NCBI RefSeq assembly: GCF_001625365.1
Contig: NZ_LJJF01000001.1
Span: 4,661,001-4,725,000, forward strand
Direction of reading: 5' to 3'
Length of the DNA stretch: 64,000 nucleotides
Source of the DNA: Streptomyces sp. MJM8645
GTDB lineage: Bacteria; Actinomycetota; Actinomycetes; Streptomycetales; Streptomycetaceae
In this document: positions 29,463-38,612 of the stretch, piece after piece
How positions within the stretch are numbered: the stretch's first letter is position 1
Layout of the letters: each line of letters begins with the position of its first letter
The notes under the pieces: generated by a model
Seen by the model: the letters and a program-made list of their open reading frames with translations, nothing else
Databases searched by the model: none
Told to the model about the DNA's origin: nothing
Program-made: the position numbers and the translations under genes

Positions 29463-30620
29463 GTGACTTCCCCGGGCAATGTGAATTTTCCAGTGGTGGG
29501 CATGATCGGCGGCGGGCAGTTGGCCCGCATGGCACACCAGGCGGGCATCCCGCTCGGGGTCAGGTTTAAACTCCTCGCCGACACGCCCCAGGACTCCGCC
29601 GCACAGGTGGTCTCCGACGTCGTCCTCGGCGACTACCGCGACCTCGACACGCTGCGCCGCTTCGCGGCTGGCTGCGACGTGATCACCTTCGACCACGAGC
29701 ACGTCCCCACCGAGCACCTGCGGGCCCTGGAAGCCGACGGCATCGCCGTCCGGCCCGGCCCGGACGCGCTGGTCAACGCCCAGGACAAGGGCGTCATGCG
29801 GGCGAAGCTCGACTCCATCGGCGTGCCCTGCCCCCGCCACCGGATCGTCGCCGACCCGGCCGACGTCACCGCGTTCGCGAACGAGGGCTCCGGCTACCCG
29901 GTCGTGCTGAAGACCGTCCGCGGCGGCTACGACGGCAAGGGCGTCTGGGTCGTCGACGGCGAGGAGGACGCGCAGGCGCCGTTCCTGGCCGGCGTCCCGG
30001 TGCTCGCCGAGGAGAAGGTCGACTTCGTCCGCGAACTCGCCGCCAACGTCGTCCGCTCGCCCAGCGGCCAGGCCGTCGCCTACCCGGTGGTGGAGAGCGT
30101 CCAGGAGAACGGCGTCTGCGCCGAGGTCACCGCCCCCGCGCCGGACCTCGACCCGGCCCTCTCCGACGAGGCCCAGCAGCTGGCCCTGCGCATCGCCGGC
30201 GACCTCGGCATCACCGGCCACCTCGCCGTCGAACTGTTCCAGACCAGGGACGGCCGGATCCTCGTCAACGAACTCGCCATGCGCCCCCACAACTCCGGGC
30301 ACTGGACCCAGGACGGCGCCGTCACCTCGCAGTTCGAGAACCACCTGCGGGCCGTCCTCGACCTCCCGCTCGGCGACCCCCGGCCGCGCGCCAAGTGGAC
30401 CGTCATGGTCAACGTCCTCGGCGGCGACTACCCGGACATGTACCACGCCTTCCTGCACTGCATGGCCCGCGACCCCGGCCTGCGGATCCACATGTACGGG
30501 AAGGACGTGAAGCCCGGCCGCAAGGTCGGCCACGTCAACGTCTTCGGGGACGACCTCGACGACGTCCGCGAGCGCGCCCGCCACGCGGCCGCCTACCTGC
30601 GAGGAACGATCACCGAATGA
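29463..30620 (+). CDS. purK: N5-carboxyaminoimidazole ribonucleotide synthase
   Basis: A 385-residue ATP-grasp enzyme that carboxylates AIR to N5-CAIR in purine synthesis. GMIGGGQLARMAHQAGIPLG is the family N-terminus; LKTVRGGYDGKGVWVV is the ATP loop; NELAMRPHNSGHWTQDG is the C-terminal signature. GTG start with TATCCT (29451-29456) six bases upstream, so probably leaderless. Its TGA overlaps the purE ATG by four bases, a coupled purKE operon. The preceding 228 nt hold no gene. Confidence 0.96.
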   Translation: MTSPGNVNFPVVGMIGGGQLARMAHQAGIPLGVRFKLLADTPQDSAAQVVSDVVLGDYRDLDTLRRFAAGCDVITFDHEHVPTEHLRALEADGIAVRPGPDALVNAQDKGVMRAKLDSIGVPCPRHRIVADPADVTAFANEGSGYPVVLKTVRGGYDGKGVWVVDGEEDAQAPFLAGVPVLAEEKVDFVRELAANVVRSPSGQAVAYPVVESVQENGVCAEVTAPAPDLDPALSDEAQQLALRIAGDLGITGHLAVELFQTRDGRILVNELAMRPHNSGHWTQDGAVTSQFENHLRAVLDLPLGDPRPRAKWTVMVNVLGGDYPDMYHAFLHCMARDPGLRIHMYGKDVKPGRKVGHVNVFGDDLDDVRERARHAAAYLRGTITE

Positions 30621-31153
30621 CCTCCTCCCCTTCGAGCCCGCTCGTCGGCATCGTCATGGGCTCGGACTCCGACTGGCCCGTCATGGAGGCCGCCGCCCAG
30701 GCCCTCGACGAGTTCGAGATCCCCTACGAGGTCGACGTCGTCTCGGCGCACCGGATGCCCCGCGAGATGGTCGCGTACGGCGAGAACGCCCACCGGCGCG
30801 GCCTCAAGGCGATCATCGCCGGCGCCGGCGGCGCCGCCCACCTGCCGGGCATGCTCGCCTCCGTCACCCCGCTGCCCGTCATCGGCGTGCCGGTGCCGCT
30901 GCGCTACCTGGACGGCATGGACAGCCTGCTGTCCATCGTCCAGATGCCGGCCGGCGTCCCGGTCGCGACCGTCTCGGTGGCCGGCGCGCGCAACGCCGGC
31001 CTGCTCGCCGTGCGGATGCTGGCCGCGTTCGACCCCGAACTGACCGAGCGGATGACCGACTTCCAGGCCGAACTGAACAACCAGGCCACCGAGAAGGGCA
31101 AGAAGCTCCGCGCCAAGGTGGCCGGATCCTCCTCCTTCGGCTTCGGCAAGTAA
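30617..31153 (+). CDS. purE: N5-carboxyaminoimidazole ribonucleotide mutase
   Basis: A 178-residue class I PurE converting N5-CAIR to CAIR. GIVMGSDSDWPVMEAAAQAL is the signature N-terminus with the catalytic-site Ser/Asp, VVSAHRMPREMVAYGENAHRR has the active-site His, and IAGAGGAAHLPGMLASVTPL the glycine-rich loop. Starts at ATG 30617 inside the end of purK. Length normal with a slightly extended Lys-rich tail. Confidence 0.96.
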   Translation: MTSSPSSPLVGIVMGSDSDWPVMEAAAQALDEFEIPYEVDVVSAHRMPREMVAYGENAHRRGLKAIIAGAGGAAHLPGMLASVTPLPVIGVPVPLRYLDGMDSLLSIVQMPAGVPVATVSVAGARNAGLLAVRMLAAFDPELTERMTDFQAELNNQATEKGKKLRAKVAGSSSFGFGK

Positions 31154-31184
31154 CCCCGGCGGCGGGTGGGGTAGAACAGCCGGT

Positions 31185-32399
31185 ATGACTACCGAGCTGG
31201 ACTCCCCCACCCCGCTGGACCGCGCCCGGGCCCTGCTGCGCACCGCCCCCGTGGTCGACGGCCACAACGACCTCCCGTGGGCGATGCGCGAGCAGGCCGG
31301 GTACGACCTCGGCGCGGTCGACCTCGCCGCCGACCAGAGCGACCGTCTGCACACCGACCTCGCCCGCCTCGCGGAGGGCGGGGTCGGCGCGCAGTTCTGG
31401 TCCGTCTACGTGCCGACCCGGCTGGCCGGCGACCACGCGGTGAGCGCCACCCTGGAACAGATCGACTTCGTCCACGCCCTGGTCGAGCGCTACCCCGACC
31501 GGCTCCGGCTCGCCCGCACCGCCGACGACATGGAAGCCGCCCGCGCCGAAGGCCGGATCGCCTCCCTGATGGGCGCCGAGGGCGGCCACTCCATCGACTG
31601 CTCGCTCGCCACCCTGCGGGCTCTCCACGAGCTCGGCGTGCGCTACCTGACGCTCACCCACAACGACAACGTGCCGTGGGCCGACTCCGCCACCGACAAG
31701 CCGGTGGCCGGCGGGCTGACCCGCTTCGGCGAGGAGGTCGTCCGGGAGATGAACCGGCTCGGCATGCTCGTCGACCTCTCGCACGTCTCCGCCGACACCA
31801 TGCGCGACGCCCTGCGGGTCACCGAGGCCCCGGTCGTCTTCTCGCACTCCTCCGCCCGCGCCGTCTGCGACCACCCGCGCAACATCCCGGACGACGTGCT
31901 CGCCCAGCTGCCCGCCAACGGCGGCGTGGCGATGGCCACCTTCGTGCCCAAGTTCATCCTGCCCGCCGCCATCGAGTGGACCCTCGCCGCCGACGAGAAC
32001 ATGCGCGCCCACGGCTTCCACCCGCTCGACACCACCCCGCCCGCGATGGAGCGCCAGCGCGCCTTCGAGGCCGCCAACCCGCGCCCGATCGCCACCCCGG
32101 CCACCGTCGCCGACCACCTCGACCACCTGCGCGAGGTCGCCGGCATCGACCACATCGGCATCGGCGGCGACTTCGACGGCACCGCGTTCCTGCCCGACGG
32201 CCTGGGCTCGGTGGCCGGCTACCCCAACCTGATCGCCGAACTCCTGCGCCGGAACTGGTCCGAGGCCGACCTCGCCAAGCTCACCTGGCACAACGCCGTC
32301 CGCGTCCTGCGCGACGCCGAGTCCGTCGCCGCCGGGCTGCGGGCCGGCCGCCGCCCGTCCATCGCCACCATCGCGCAGCTGGACGGCGTGAAGGGCTGA
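31185..32399 (+). CDS. membrane-dipeptidase family (M19) dipeptidase
   Basis: A 404-residue zinc dipeptidase of family M19 (renal dipeptidase). Metal ligands are in VVDGHNDLPWAMR (HxD), MGAEGGHSIDCS (Glu), VDLSHVSADTMRDAL (His) and VVFSHSSARAVCDHPRNI (His and Arg); IGIGGDFDGTAFLP is the C-terminal signature with Asp. No signal peptide, so probably cytoplasmic. TAGAAC lies seven bases before the ATG without a ribosome binding site. It ends in a 23-bp tandem duplication that includes the stop codon. Confidence 0.93.
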   Translation: MTTELDSPTPLDRARALLRTAPVVDGHNDLPWAMREQAGYDLGAVDLAADQSDRLHTDLARLAEGGVGAQFWSVYVPTRLAGDHAVSATLEQIDFVHALVERYPDRLRLARTADDMEAARAEGRIASLMGAEGGHSIDCSLATLRALHELGVRYLTLTHNDNVPWADSATDKPVAGGLTRFGEEVVREMNRLGMLVDLSHVSADTMRDALRVTEAPVVFSHSSARAVCDHPRNIPDDVLAQLPANGGVAMATFVPKFILPAAIEWTLAADENMRAHGFHPLDTTPPAMERQRAFEAANPRPIATPATVADHLDHLREVAGIDHIGIGGDFDGTAFLPDGLGSVAGYPNLIAELLRRNWSEADLAKLTWHNAVRVLRDAESVAAGLRAGRRPSIATIAQLDGVKG

Positions 32400-32426
32400 G
32401 ATCGGACGGCGCGAAGGGCTGAGGTC
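32381..32426. repeat. 23-bp tandem duplication on the dipeptidase stop codon
   Basis: Copy 1 (32381-32403) and copy 2 (32404-32426) differ at two positions. The stop TGA at 32397-32399 lies in copy 1; copy 2 carries a second in-register TGA and touches the end of the convergent CoA-binding gene. Confidence 0.9.
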
Positions 32427-32838
32427 AGCCCAGCCGCGGGATCTCGACGGCCGGGCACCTGTCCATCACCATGGCGAGCCCGGCCGTCCTGGTCCGCGCG
32501 TACGCGGCCTCGTCGACCACACCCAGCTGGAACCAGACGGCCTTCGCCCCGGCCGCCACCGCCTGGTCGGCCACCTCCCCGGCCAGCGCGCTGTTCACGA
32601 ACACGTCCACCACGTCGACCGGGAACGGGATCTCGGCGAGCGAGGCGTAGCCGGGCTCGCCGAGGACGGTCTCGGCCTTCGGGTGCACCGGCACGACGCG
32701 CTTGCCGTACCGCTGGAGCACCCCGGCCACCCCGTACGCGGCCCGGGCGGTGTTGTCGGACAGGCCCACCACCGCCCAGGTGTCGCCGGTGCCGGTGAGG
32801 ATCTCGCGAACCGTCGCGTCGTCGCCGTAGCTCGTCAT
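32425..32838 (-). CDS. CoA-binding Rossmann-fold protein
   Basis: A 137-residue single-domain CoA-binding protein of the YccU type (similar to the N-terminal domain of succinyl-CoA synthetase alpha). TWAVVGLSDNTARAAYGVAG is the nucleotide loop; RVVPVHPKAETVLGEPGYAS and VDVVDVFVNS are the second and third strands. The role of the family is not well defined. MTSYGDDATVREIL is the start; an upstream in-frame extension looks non-coding. It follows ugd on the same strand with a 43-nt gap. Confidence 0.9.
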   Translation of the reverse strand: MTSYGDDATVREILTGTGDTWAVVGLSDNTARAAYGVAGVLQRYGKRVVPVHPKAETVLGEPGYASLAEIPFPVDVVDVFVNSALAGEVADQAVAAGAKAVWFQLGVVDEAAYARTRTAGLAMVMDRCPAVEIPRLG

Positions 32839-32881
32839 GCCGGTGCCAACGACGACCACGGGCGCCGGATTCCCGCAGGCG

Positions 32882-34219
32882 TCAGCTGGGGCGGCCGAGG
32901 GCGCGGTACGTCCAGCCGGCGGCGCGCCAGGCGTCGGCGTCCAGGACGTTGCGGCCGTCGAGGAGGCGGCGTTCGGCGACCACGGCACCGAGGACGGCCG
33001 GGTCCAGCTCGCGGAACTCGGCCCACTCGGTGAGGTGCAGGACGACGTGGGCGCCCTCGGCGGCCTCCATGGCCGAGTCGGCGTAGGCGAGCGAGGGGAA
33101 CATCTTGCGGGCGTTGTCGACGGCCTTCGGGTCGTAGACGGTGACCTGGGCGCCCTGGAGCTGGATCTGGGCGGCGACGTTGAGCGCGGGGGAGTCCCGG
33201 ATGTCGTCCGAGTTGGGCTTGAACGCGGCGCCGAGGACGGCCACCCGGCGGCCCAGGAAGCCGCCGCCGCACTGCTCGCGGGCCAGCTCCACCATCCGGG
33301 AGCGGCGGCGCATGTTGATCGAGTCGACCTCGCGCAGGAAGGTCAGCGCCTGGTCGGCGCCGAGTTCGCCGGCCCGGGCCATGAACGCCCGGATGTCCTT
33401 GGGCAGGCAGCCGCCGCCGAAGCCCAGACCGGAGTTGAGGAACTTGCGGCCGATCCGCTCGTCGTGCCCGAGCGCGGTGGAGAGCAGCGTGACGTCGGCG
33501 CCGGCCGCCTCGCAGACCTCGGCCATCGCGTTGATGAAGGAGATCTTGGTGGCCAGGAAGGAGTTGGCGGCGGCCTTCACCAGCTCGGCGGTCGCGTAGT
33601 CGGTGACCAGGAACGGCACCCCGGCCGCGATCGGCTCGGCGTACACCTCGCGCAGCAGCCGCTCGGCGCGCTCGCTGTGGGCGCCGACGACGATCCGGTC
33701 CGGGCGCAGGGTGTCCTGGACGGCGAAGCCCTCGCGCAGGAACTCCGGGTTCCAGGCGAGTTCGGCGCCCGCGCCGACGGGTGCCAGCGCGGCCAGCCGC
33801 TCGGCGAGCCGGCTCGCCGAGCCGACCGGCACGGTGGACTTGCCGACCACCAGGACCGGGCGGGTCAGGTACGGGGCGAGGCCGTCGATCGCGGCGTCGA
33901 CGTACGACATGTCGGCGGCGAACTCGCCCTTGCGCTGCGGGGTGTTGACGCAGACGAAGTGCACGTCGCCGAACTCCGCGGCCTCCTGGACGGAGCTGGT
34001 GAAGCGCAGCCGGCCGGTCGAACCCTCGTGCCCGGCGACGTGCTTGAGTAGCAGCTCGGACAGCCCCGGCTCGTACATCGGGACGCGGCCGGCGGTCAGC
34101 GTGGCGATCTTGTCGGGGTCGATGTCCAGGCCCAGCACCTCGAAGCCGAACTCGGCCATCGCGGCCGCGTGCGTGGCACCGAGGTAGCCGGTGCCGATCA
34201 CGGAGATGCGGAGGGTCAC
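32882..34219 (-). CDS. ugd: UDP-glucose 6-dehydrogenase
   Basis: A 445-residue NAD-dependent dehydrogenase oxidising UDP-glucose to UDP-glucuronate for cell-surface polysaccharide. The N-terminal Rossmann loop is ISVIGTGYLGATHAAAMAEFG; VGKSTVPVGSASRL and NPEFLREGFAV are core motifs; the catalytic Cys is in GFGGGCLPKDIRAF near residue 266. The C-terminal NAD/UDP domain LGAAFKPNSDDIRDSPALN is intact. A GDP-mannose dehydrogenase would look similar but usually has a different loop. Confidence 0.93.
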   Translation of the reverse strand: MTLRISVIGTGYLGATHAAAMAEFGFEVLGLDIDPDKIATLTAGRVPMYEPGLSELLLKHVAGHEGSTGRLRFTSSVQEAAEFGDVHFVCVNTPQRKGEFAADMSYVDAAIDGLAPYLTRPVLVVGKSTVPVGSASRLAERLAALAPVGAGAELAWNPEFLREGFAVQDTLRPDRIVVGAHSERAERLLREVYAEPIAAGVPFLVTDYATAELVKAAANSFLATKISFINAMAEVCEAAGADVTLLSTALGHDERIGRKFLNSGLGFGGGCLPKDIRAFMARAGELGADQALTFLREVDSINMRRRSRMVELAREQCGGGFLGRRVAVLGAAFKPNSDDIRDSPALNVAAQIQLQGAQVTVYDPKAVDNARKMFPSLAYADSAMEAAEGAHVVLHLTEWAEFRELDPAVLGAVVAERRLLDGRNVLDADAWRAAGWTYRALGRPS

Positions 34220-34344
34220 GGGTTCCCCTTTGTGCGGACTCGACCTGTACGGGTGCCTCTGATGCTATCCGCCCCGACGGATCCGGCCTCGATCGCCCGT
34301 ACGCCGGGGACGCTAGGCAGCCGCAGGTCGGAGCCCTAGGATCT

Positions 34345-34360
34345 CTACTGAACGGTAGTT
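34345..34360 (+). promoter_or_regulatory. candidate operator upstream of the acyl-CoA dehydrogenase
   Basis: CTACTGAACGGTAGTT, 41 nt before the ATG. Its CTAC/GTAG ends are symmetric, and it matches the pccB upstream site at 14 of 16 positions in the same orientation. Confidence 0.45.
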
Positions 34361-34400
34361 AACACCGGATCGACTTCGATCACTGGACGAGGCGGGCATC

Positions 34401-35567
34401 ATGGCGGGCAGCGCAGGGGCGGCTGACTTCGATCTCTTCCGTATCTCCGAGGAGCACGAGATGCTCCGTGAGGCGGTGCGTTCGCTGGCCGAGGCGAAGA
34501 TCGCTCCGTTCGCGGCGGAGGTGGATGAGCTGGGGCGGTTCCCGCAGGAGGCGTTGGACGCGTTGCGGGGCAGTGATCTGCATGCGGTGCACGTGCCGGA
34601 GGAGTTCGGTGGTGCGGGGGCGGATGCGCTGGCGACGGTGATCGTGATCGAGGAGGTGGCGCGGGTGTGTGCGTCGTCCTCGTTGATTCCGGCGGTGAAC
34701 AAGCTGGGGTCGTTGCCGGTGCAGTTGTCGGGTTCGCCGGAGTTGAAGGCGAAGTACCTGGGGGCGTTGGCGCGGGGTGAGGGGATGTTCTCGTACTGCC
34801 TGTCGGAGCCGGAGGCGGGTTCGGACGCGGCGGGGATGCGGACCCGGGCGGTGCGGGACGGGGACTTCTGGGTGCTGAACGGTGTGAAGCGCTGGATCAC
34901 GAACGCGGGCGTCTCCGAGTTCTACACGGTGATGGCGGTGACGGATCCGGAGCTGCGGTCGAAGGGGATCTCGGCGTTCGTGGTGGAGAAGGGCGATGAG
35001 GGGGTGTCGTTCGGTGCGCCGGAGAGGAAGTTGGGGATCAAGGGTTCGCCGACGCGTGAGGTGTACTTCGACAATGTGCGGATTCCTGCGGACCGGATGA
35101 TCGGTGCGGAGGGGACGGGTTTCGCGACGGCGATGCGGACGTTGGACCACACGCGGGTGACGATCGCGGCGCAGGCGGTGGGGATCGCGCAGGGGGCGTT
35201 GGACTACGCGAAGGGGTATGTGAAGGAGCGGCGGCAGTTCGGGAAGGCGATCGCGGAGTTCCAGGGTGTGCAGTTCATGCTGGCGGACATGGCGATGAAG
35301 CTGGAGGCGGCGCGGCAGTTGACGTATGCGGCGGCGGCGAAGTCGCAGCGTGGGGACGGGGATCTGACGTTCTTCGGGGCGGCGGCGAAGTGCTACGCGT
35401 CGGATGCGGCGATGGAGATCACGACGGATGCGGTGCAGTTGCTGGGCGGGTACGGGTACACGCGGGACTATCCGGTGGAGCGGATGATGCGGGACGCGAA
35501 GATCACCCAGATCTACGAGGGGACCAACCAGGTCCAGCGCATCGTCATGGCCCGCAACCTGCCGTAG
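34401..35567 (+). CDS. acyl-CoA dehydrogenase
   Basis: A 388-residue FAD-dependent acyl-CoA dehydrogenase for beta-oxidation or branched-chain catabolism. YCLSEPEAGSDAAGMRTRA is the FAD/substrate signature; WITNAGVSEFYTVMA follows; the catalytic Glu is in QIYEGTNQVQRIVMARNL near the C-terminus. Codon use differs from neighbours: third positions are more often G than C, and T-ending codons (GGT, GTT, GAT) are frequent in the first 350 codons. This may reflect recent acquisition or simply expression class. An upstream motif is shared with pccB. Confidence 0.95.
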   Translation: MAGSAGAADFDLFRISEEHEMLREAVRSLAEAKIAPFAAEVDELGRFPQEALDALRGSDLHAVHVPEEFGGAGADALATVIVIEEVARVCASSSLIPAVNKLGSLPVQLSGSPELKAKYLGALARGEGMFSYCLSEPEAGSDAAGMRTRAVRDGDFWVLNGVKRWITNAGVSEFYTVMAVTDPELRSKGISAFVVEKGDEGVSFGAPERKLGIKGSPTREVYFDNVRIPADRMIGAEGTGFATAMRTLDHTRVTIAAQAVGIAQGALDYAKGYVKERRQFGKAIAEFQGVQFMLADMAMKLEAARQLTYAAAAKSQRGDGDLTFFGAAAKCYASDAAMEITTDAVQLLGGYGYTRDYPVERMMRDAKITQIYEGTNQVQRIVMARNLP

Positions 35568-35574
35568 CCGGACG

Positions 35575-35640
35575 GCGCCTCGGCCCCGACCGCGCCTCGG
35601 CCTCGACCGCGCTTCGGCCCCGACCGCGCCTCGGCCTCGA
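35575..35640. repeat. 17-bp tandem repeat downstream of the acyl-CoA dehydrogenase
   Basis: Nearly four copies of GCGCCTCGGCCCCGACC. Copies 1 and 3 share the CCCCG version and copies 2 and 4 the CCTCG version, so a 34-bp unit was duplicated. It begins eight bases after the stop codon. An AAGCGGG/CCCGCTT stem follows at about 35642-35669. Confidence 0.9.
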
Positions 35641-35684
35641 AAAGCGGGCGACGGCGGGCGGCCCCGCTTCGTAGGCTGCCCGCC

Positions 35685-36167
35685 ATGTCCTCCGCACTGA
35701 GCCTGGCCCGGATCACCCCCGACACCATCGACGCCGCCCTCGCCCTGAAGGTGCGCCCCGACCAGGAGGCCCTGGTCGCGCCGGTGGCGACGTCGCTGGC
35801 CGAGGCGTACGCCCACGGGGACACCGCCTGGCCCCGGCTGATCATGGACGGGGAACGGCCGGTCGGCTTCGTGATGGCGTTCTTCGACATCAGGTTCAAC
35901 CCCGAGCAGCCGGACGACCGCCCCCGCTCCGGCCTCTGGCGCCTGCTCGTCGACGCCGAGCAGCAGCGCGGCGGCTACGGCCGCTTCGCCGTCGAGCAGG
36001 TCTGTGCCGAGATCCGCCGCCGGGGCGGCACCCGCGCCACCGTCACGTACGTCCCCGGCCCGGAGGGCCCCGCCGCCTTCTACACCGGCCTGGGCTTCCG
36101 CCCGACCGGCGAGACGAGCGGCGACCAGGCGGTGGCGGAGCGGGAGTTGGAGCCGGCCACGTCCTAG
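35685..36167 (+). CDS. GNAT family N-acetyltransferase
   Basis: A 160-residue GNAT protein resembling the spermidine/spermine acetyltransferase (BltD) type. GLWRLLVDAEQQRGGYGRFA is motif A with the acetyl-CoA pyrophosphate loop; AAFYTGLGFRPTGE is motif B. N-terminal residues 1-75 hold the substrate side (DTAWPRLIMDGERPVGFVMAF). TAGGCT lies seven bases before the ATG with no ribosome binding site, suggesting leaderless initiation. Substrate unknown. Confidence 0.88.
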   Translation: MSSALSLARITPDTIDAALALKVRPDQEALVAPVATSLAEAYAHGDTAWPRLIMDGERPVGFVMAFFDIRFNPEQPDDRPRSGLWRLLVDAEQQRGGYGRFAVEQVCAEIRRRGGTRATVTYVPGPEGPAAFYTGLGFRPTGETSGDQAVAERELEPATS

Positions 36168-36197
36168 AGTCGGCGGTGACGAGTAGGGTGCCGGACC

Positions 36198-36866
36198 ATG
36201 ACCGAGCCGGACTTCCTCACCACGACCAGGGCGTTCTACGACGCCATCGCCGTCGACTACGCCGACCGTTTTCGCGACGAACTGGCCGGTGAACCGCTGT
36301 CCCGGGCGGTGCTCGCGGCCTTCGCCGATCTGGTCCGCGCCGAGTCGGCCCGCACCGGGCGTGCGGACGGCCCGGTGGCCGAACTTGGCTGCGGCCCCGG
36401 CCGGGTGACGCACCACCTGCACGGCCTCGGCCTCGACGTCCGCGGCATCGACCTGTCGCCGAGGATGGTCGAGCTGGCCCGCGCGACGTACCCCGGGCTG
36501 GACTTCGCCGAGGGTTCGCTGTTCGACCTCCCGCTGCGCGACGGCGAGTTGACCGGCGCGGTCGCCTGGTACTCGATCATCCACACCCCGGCGGAGCGCC
36601 TGCCGGAGGTGTTCGCCGAGTTCGCGCGGGTGCTCGCCCCGGGCGGCCACCTGCTGCTCGCCTTCCAGGTCGGTGACGAGCCGCTGCGGATCGACCAGCC
36701 CTTCGGCCACCCGGTGACGCTGGACTTCCGCCGCCAGCAACCCGACCGGATCGCGGAGTTGGTCCGCGCGGCCGGCTTGCGGCTCACCTCCCGCACGCTC
36801 CGCGAGCCGGAGGAGGGCGTGCAGCCGACCCCGCAGGCCTACCTGCTGGCCCGCAAGCCGGCCTGA
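36198..36866 (+). CDS. class I SAM-dependent methyltransferase
   Basis: A 222-residue Rossmann-fold methyltransferase. Motif I is VAELGCGPGRVTHHLHGLG, motif II is DVRGIDLSPRMVELARATYP, and the post-I region AVAWYSIIHTPAERLPEVFA resembles UbiE/small-molecule types. Substrate cannot be predicted. TAGGGT (36184-36189) eight bases upstream suggests a leaderless mRNA. A GC hairpin follows the stop. Confidence 0.88.
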   Translation: MTEPDFLTTTRAFYDAIAVDYADRFRDELAGEPLSRAVLAAFADLVRAESARTGRADGPVAELGCGPGRVTHHLHGLGLDVRGIDLSPRMVELARATYPGLDFAEGSLFDLPLRDGELTGAVAWYSIIHTPAERLPEVFAEFARVLAPGGHLLLAFQVGDEPLRIDQPFGHPVTLDFRRQQPDRIAELVRAAGLRLTSRTLREPEEGVQPTPQAYLLARKPA

Positions 36867-36890
36867 GCCGCCCGAGTCGTCTGGGGCGGC
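36867..36890 (+). terminator. hairpin after the methyltransferase gene
   Basis: GCCGCCC, ten bases, GGGCGGC: perfect seven-base arms starting at the first base after the stop codon. Confidence 0.5.
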
Positions 36891-36999
36891 GGTGACAGCG
36901 GCATGACAGTGGTGCCGGTGGGGTGTGAGAGGTCTGACAGCGGGTGCCCCGAGCCTTGGTGACTGCGCGTCAGTCCACCGAAACGGGAGGCCTTGCCCC

Positions 37000-38592
37000 A
37001 TGCCCCGACCCCGCCTCACCTCCGCCTTCAGAACCGGTGCCGCCGCGGTCGCCGGGCTGCTGCTGGCCGGTCTCGCCCCGGCCGCCCCGGCCGCCTCGGC
37101 GGCGGCGGCCCCGGTGCCCCGGCTGGACTGGCGGTCCTGCGTACCGGACTTCGACTGCGCCCGCGCCACGGTGCCGATGGACTACCGCGACCCGGCCGGG
37201 CGCACCGTCGAGCTGGCCGTCATCCGGCATCCCGCGACCGACCCGGCGCACCGGATCGGCTCGCTGTTCTTCAACCCCGGCGGCCCGGGCGTGCCCGGCA
37301 CCCAGGCGCTGCCCGCCGTGTACGGGATGCTCCCGGCGCAGGTGCGGGAGCGGTTCGACCTGGTCGGCTTCGACCCGCGCGGCGTCGGCGACTCCACCCT
37401 GCCGCAGTGCTTCCCGGACGCGGCGGCCGAGCAGGGCCTGCTCGCCGGGCTGCCGGCCGGCTACCCGGTCGGCGCCGCCCAGGAGTCGGCCTGGGCGACG
37501 ACGTACGCGCGCTTCGGCCGCCAGTGCGCCGACAACGAGCGGACCGGCCTGCTCGCCCACCTGTCCACCGCCGACACGGCCCGTGACCTGGACCTGCTGC
37601 GCGCCGCCGTAGGCGACCGCCGGCTGAGCTACCTCGGCACCTCGTACGGCAGCTACCTGGGCGCCACCTACGCCAACCTCTTCCCGACCCGGGTGCGCGC
37701 GATGGTGCTGGACAGCGCCCCCGACCCGGTCGCCTGGTCCACCGGGCGCTCGCCGCAGCAGCGCGCCCTGCCGCCGTTCCTGCGCACCGGCAGCGACCTC
37801 GCCGGCGCCCGCACCCTCGACGCCTTCCTCGACCAGTGCGCCGACGCCGGCCCCACCGCCTGCGCCTTCGCGGCGGCGGACCGGGACGCCACCCGCGCCA
37901 AGTTCGCCGAACTGCTCGACCGGCTCGGCCGGACGCCGGTGACGCTCGGCACCCCTCCGGCGGCGGTCACCTTCGACCAGGCCTCCACCGCCTCCACCGT
38001 CCTGCCGATGCTCTACGCCGCCACCCCGGTGCCGAACGCCCCCGGCACCGGCTGGCCGGCGCTGGGCGGACTGCTGCAGCAGCTGTGGACCGCCGCCCCG
38101 GACGCCTCGGCGCCGCTGCCGACCGGCGGCCAGCCCAAGCAGGCGCAGACCCTCGGGGCGCTCTGCGCCGACACCGTCAACCCGCCCGCCTCCGGTGCCG
38201 ACCCGGCCGCCGACACCACCTACCCGGCGCTGTCCGCCCTCGCCCGGGCCCGTGCGGGCGCCACCGGCCCGTACCTGGTCTGGCAGAACCAGCGCTGCGC
38301 CGCCTGGCCGGCCGAGGCCGCCCGGGACCGCTACACCGGCCCGTGGAACCGGCCGACCTCCGCGCCGATCCTGGTCGTGGCCCTCACCGGCGACCCGGCC
38401 TGGCCCTACGAAGGCTCCCGCGCGCTGGCCGACACCCTCGCCCGCGGCCGCCTGCTGACCGTCCGCGGCTACGGCCACACGGCGCTGGGCAACCCGAGCG
38501 CCTGCGCCTGGGACCGCGAGCAGCGGTACCTGGTCAGCGGTGAGCTCCCGCCACCCGGCACGGTCTGCGAGCCGGACCACCAGGCGTTCTAG
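37000..38592 (+). CDS. secreted tripeptidyl aminopeptidase-type alpha/beta hydrolase (Tap/SlpD-like)
   Basis: A 530-residue secreted serine hydrolase. Residues 1-37 form a signal peptide (basic RPRLTSAF, then AAAVAGLLLAGLAPAAPAAS). The alpha/beta hydrolase core has FFNPGGPGVPGT (oxyanion), VGFDPRGVGDS, and the nucleophile YLGTSYGSYLGATYANLFP. The C-terminal TAP-like domain carries Asp in VVALTGDPAWPYEG and His in RGYGHTALGNPSACA. Streptomyces enzymes of this type release N-terminal tripeptides or aid mycelial protein turnover. GGGAGG is nine bases before ATG 37000. Confidence 0.93.
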   Translation: MPRPRLTSAFRTGAAAVAGLLLAGLAPAAPAASAAAAPVPRLDWRSCVPDFDCARATVPMDYRDPAGRTVELAVIRHPATDPAHRIGSLFFNPGGPGVPGTQALPAVYGMLPAQVRERFDLVGFDPRGVGDSTLPQCFPDAAAEQGLLAGLPAGYPVGAAQESAWATTYARFGRQCADNERTGLLAHLSTADTARDLDLLRAAVGDRRLSYLGTSYGSYLGATYANLFPTRVRAMVLDSAPDPVAWSTGRSPQQRALPPFLRTGSDLAGARTLDAFLDQCADAGPTACAFAAADRDATRAKFAELLDRLGRTPVTLGTPPAAVTFDQASTASTVLPMLYAATPVPNAPGTGWPALGGLLQQLWTAAPDASAPLPTGGQPKQAQTLGALCADTVNPPASGADPAADTTYPALSALARARAGATGPYLVWQNQRCAAWPAEAARDRYTGPWNRPTSAPILVVALTGDPAWPYEGSRALADTLARGRLLTVRGYGHTALGNPSACAWDREQRYLVSGELPPPGTVCEPDHQAF

Positions 38593-38612
38593 CCCTGCCC
38601 GGCGGCCCTGGT

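Noticed and set aside
36970..38580. 536-codon minus-strand frame opposite the tripeptidyl aminopeptidase
   Set aside because: Gly/Arg/Val-rich shadow; the plus strand has signal peptide and catalytic triad.
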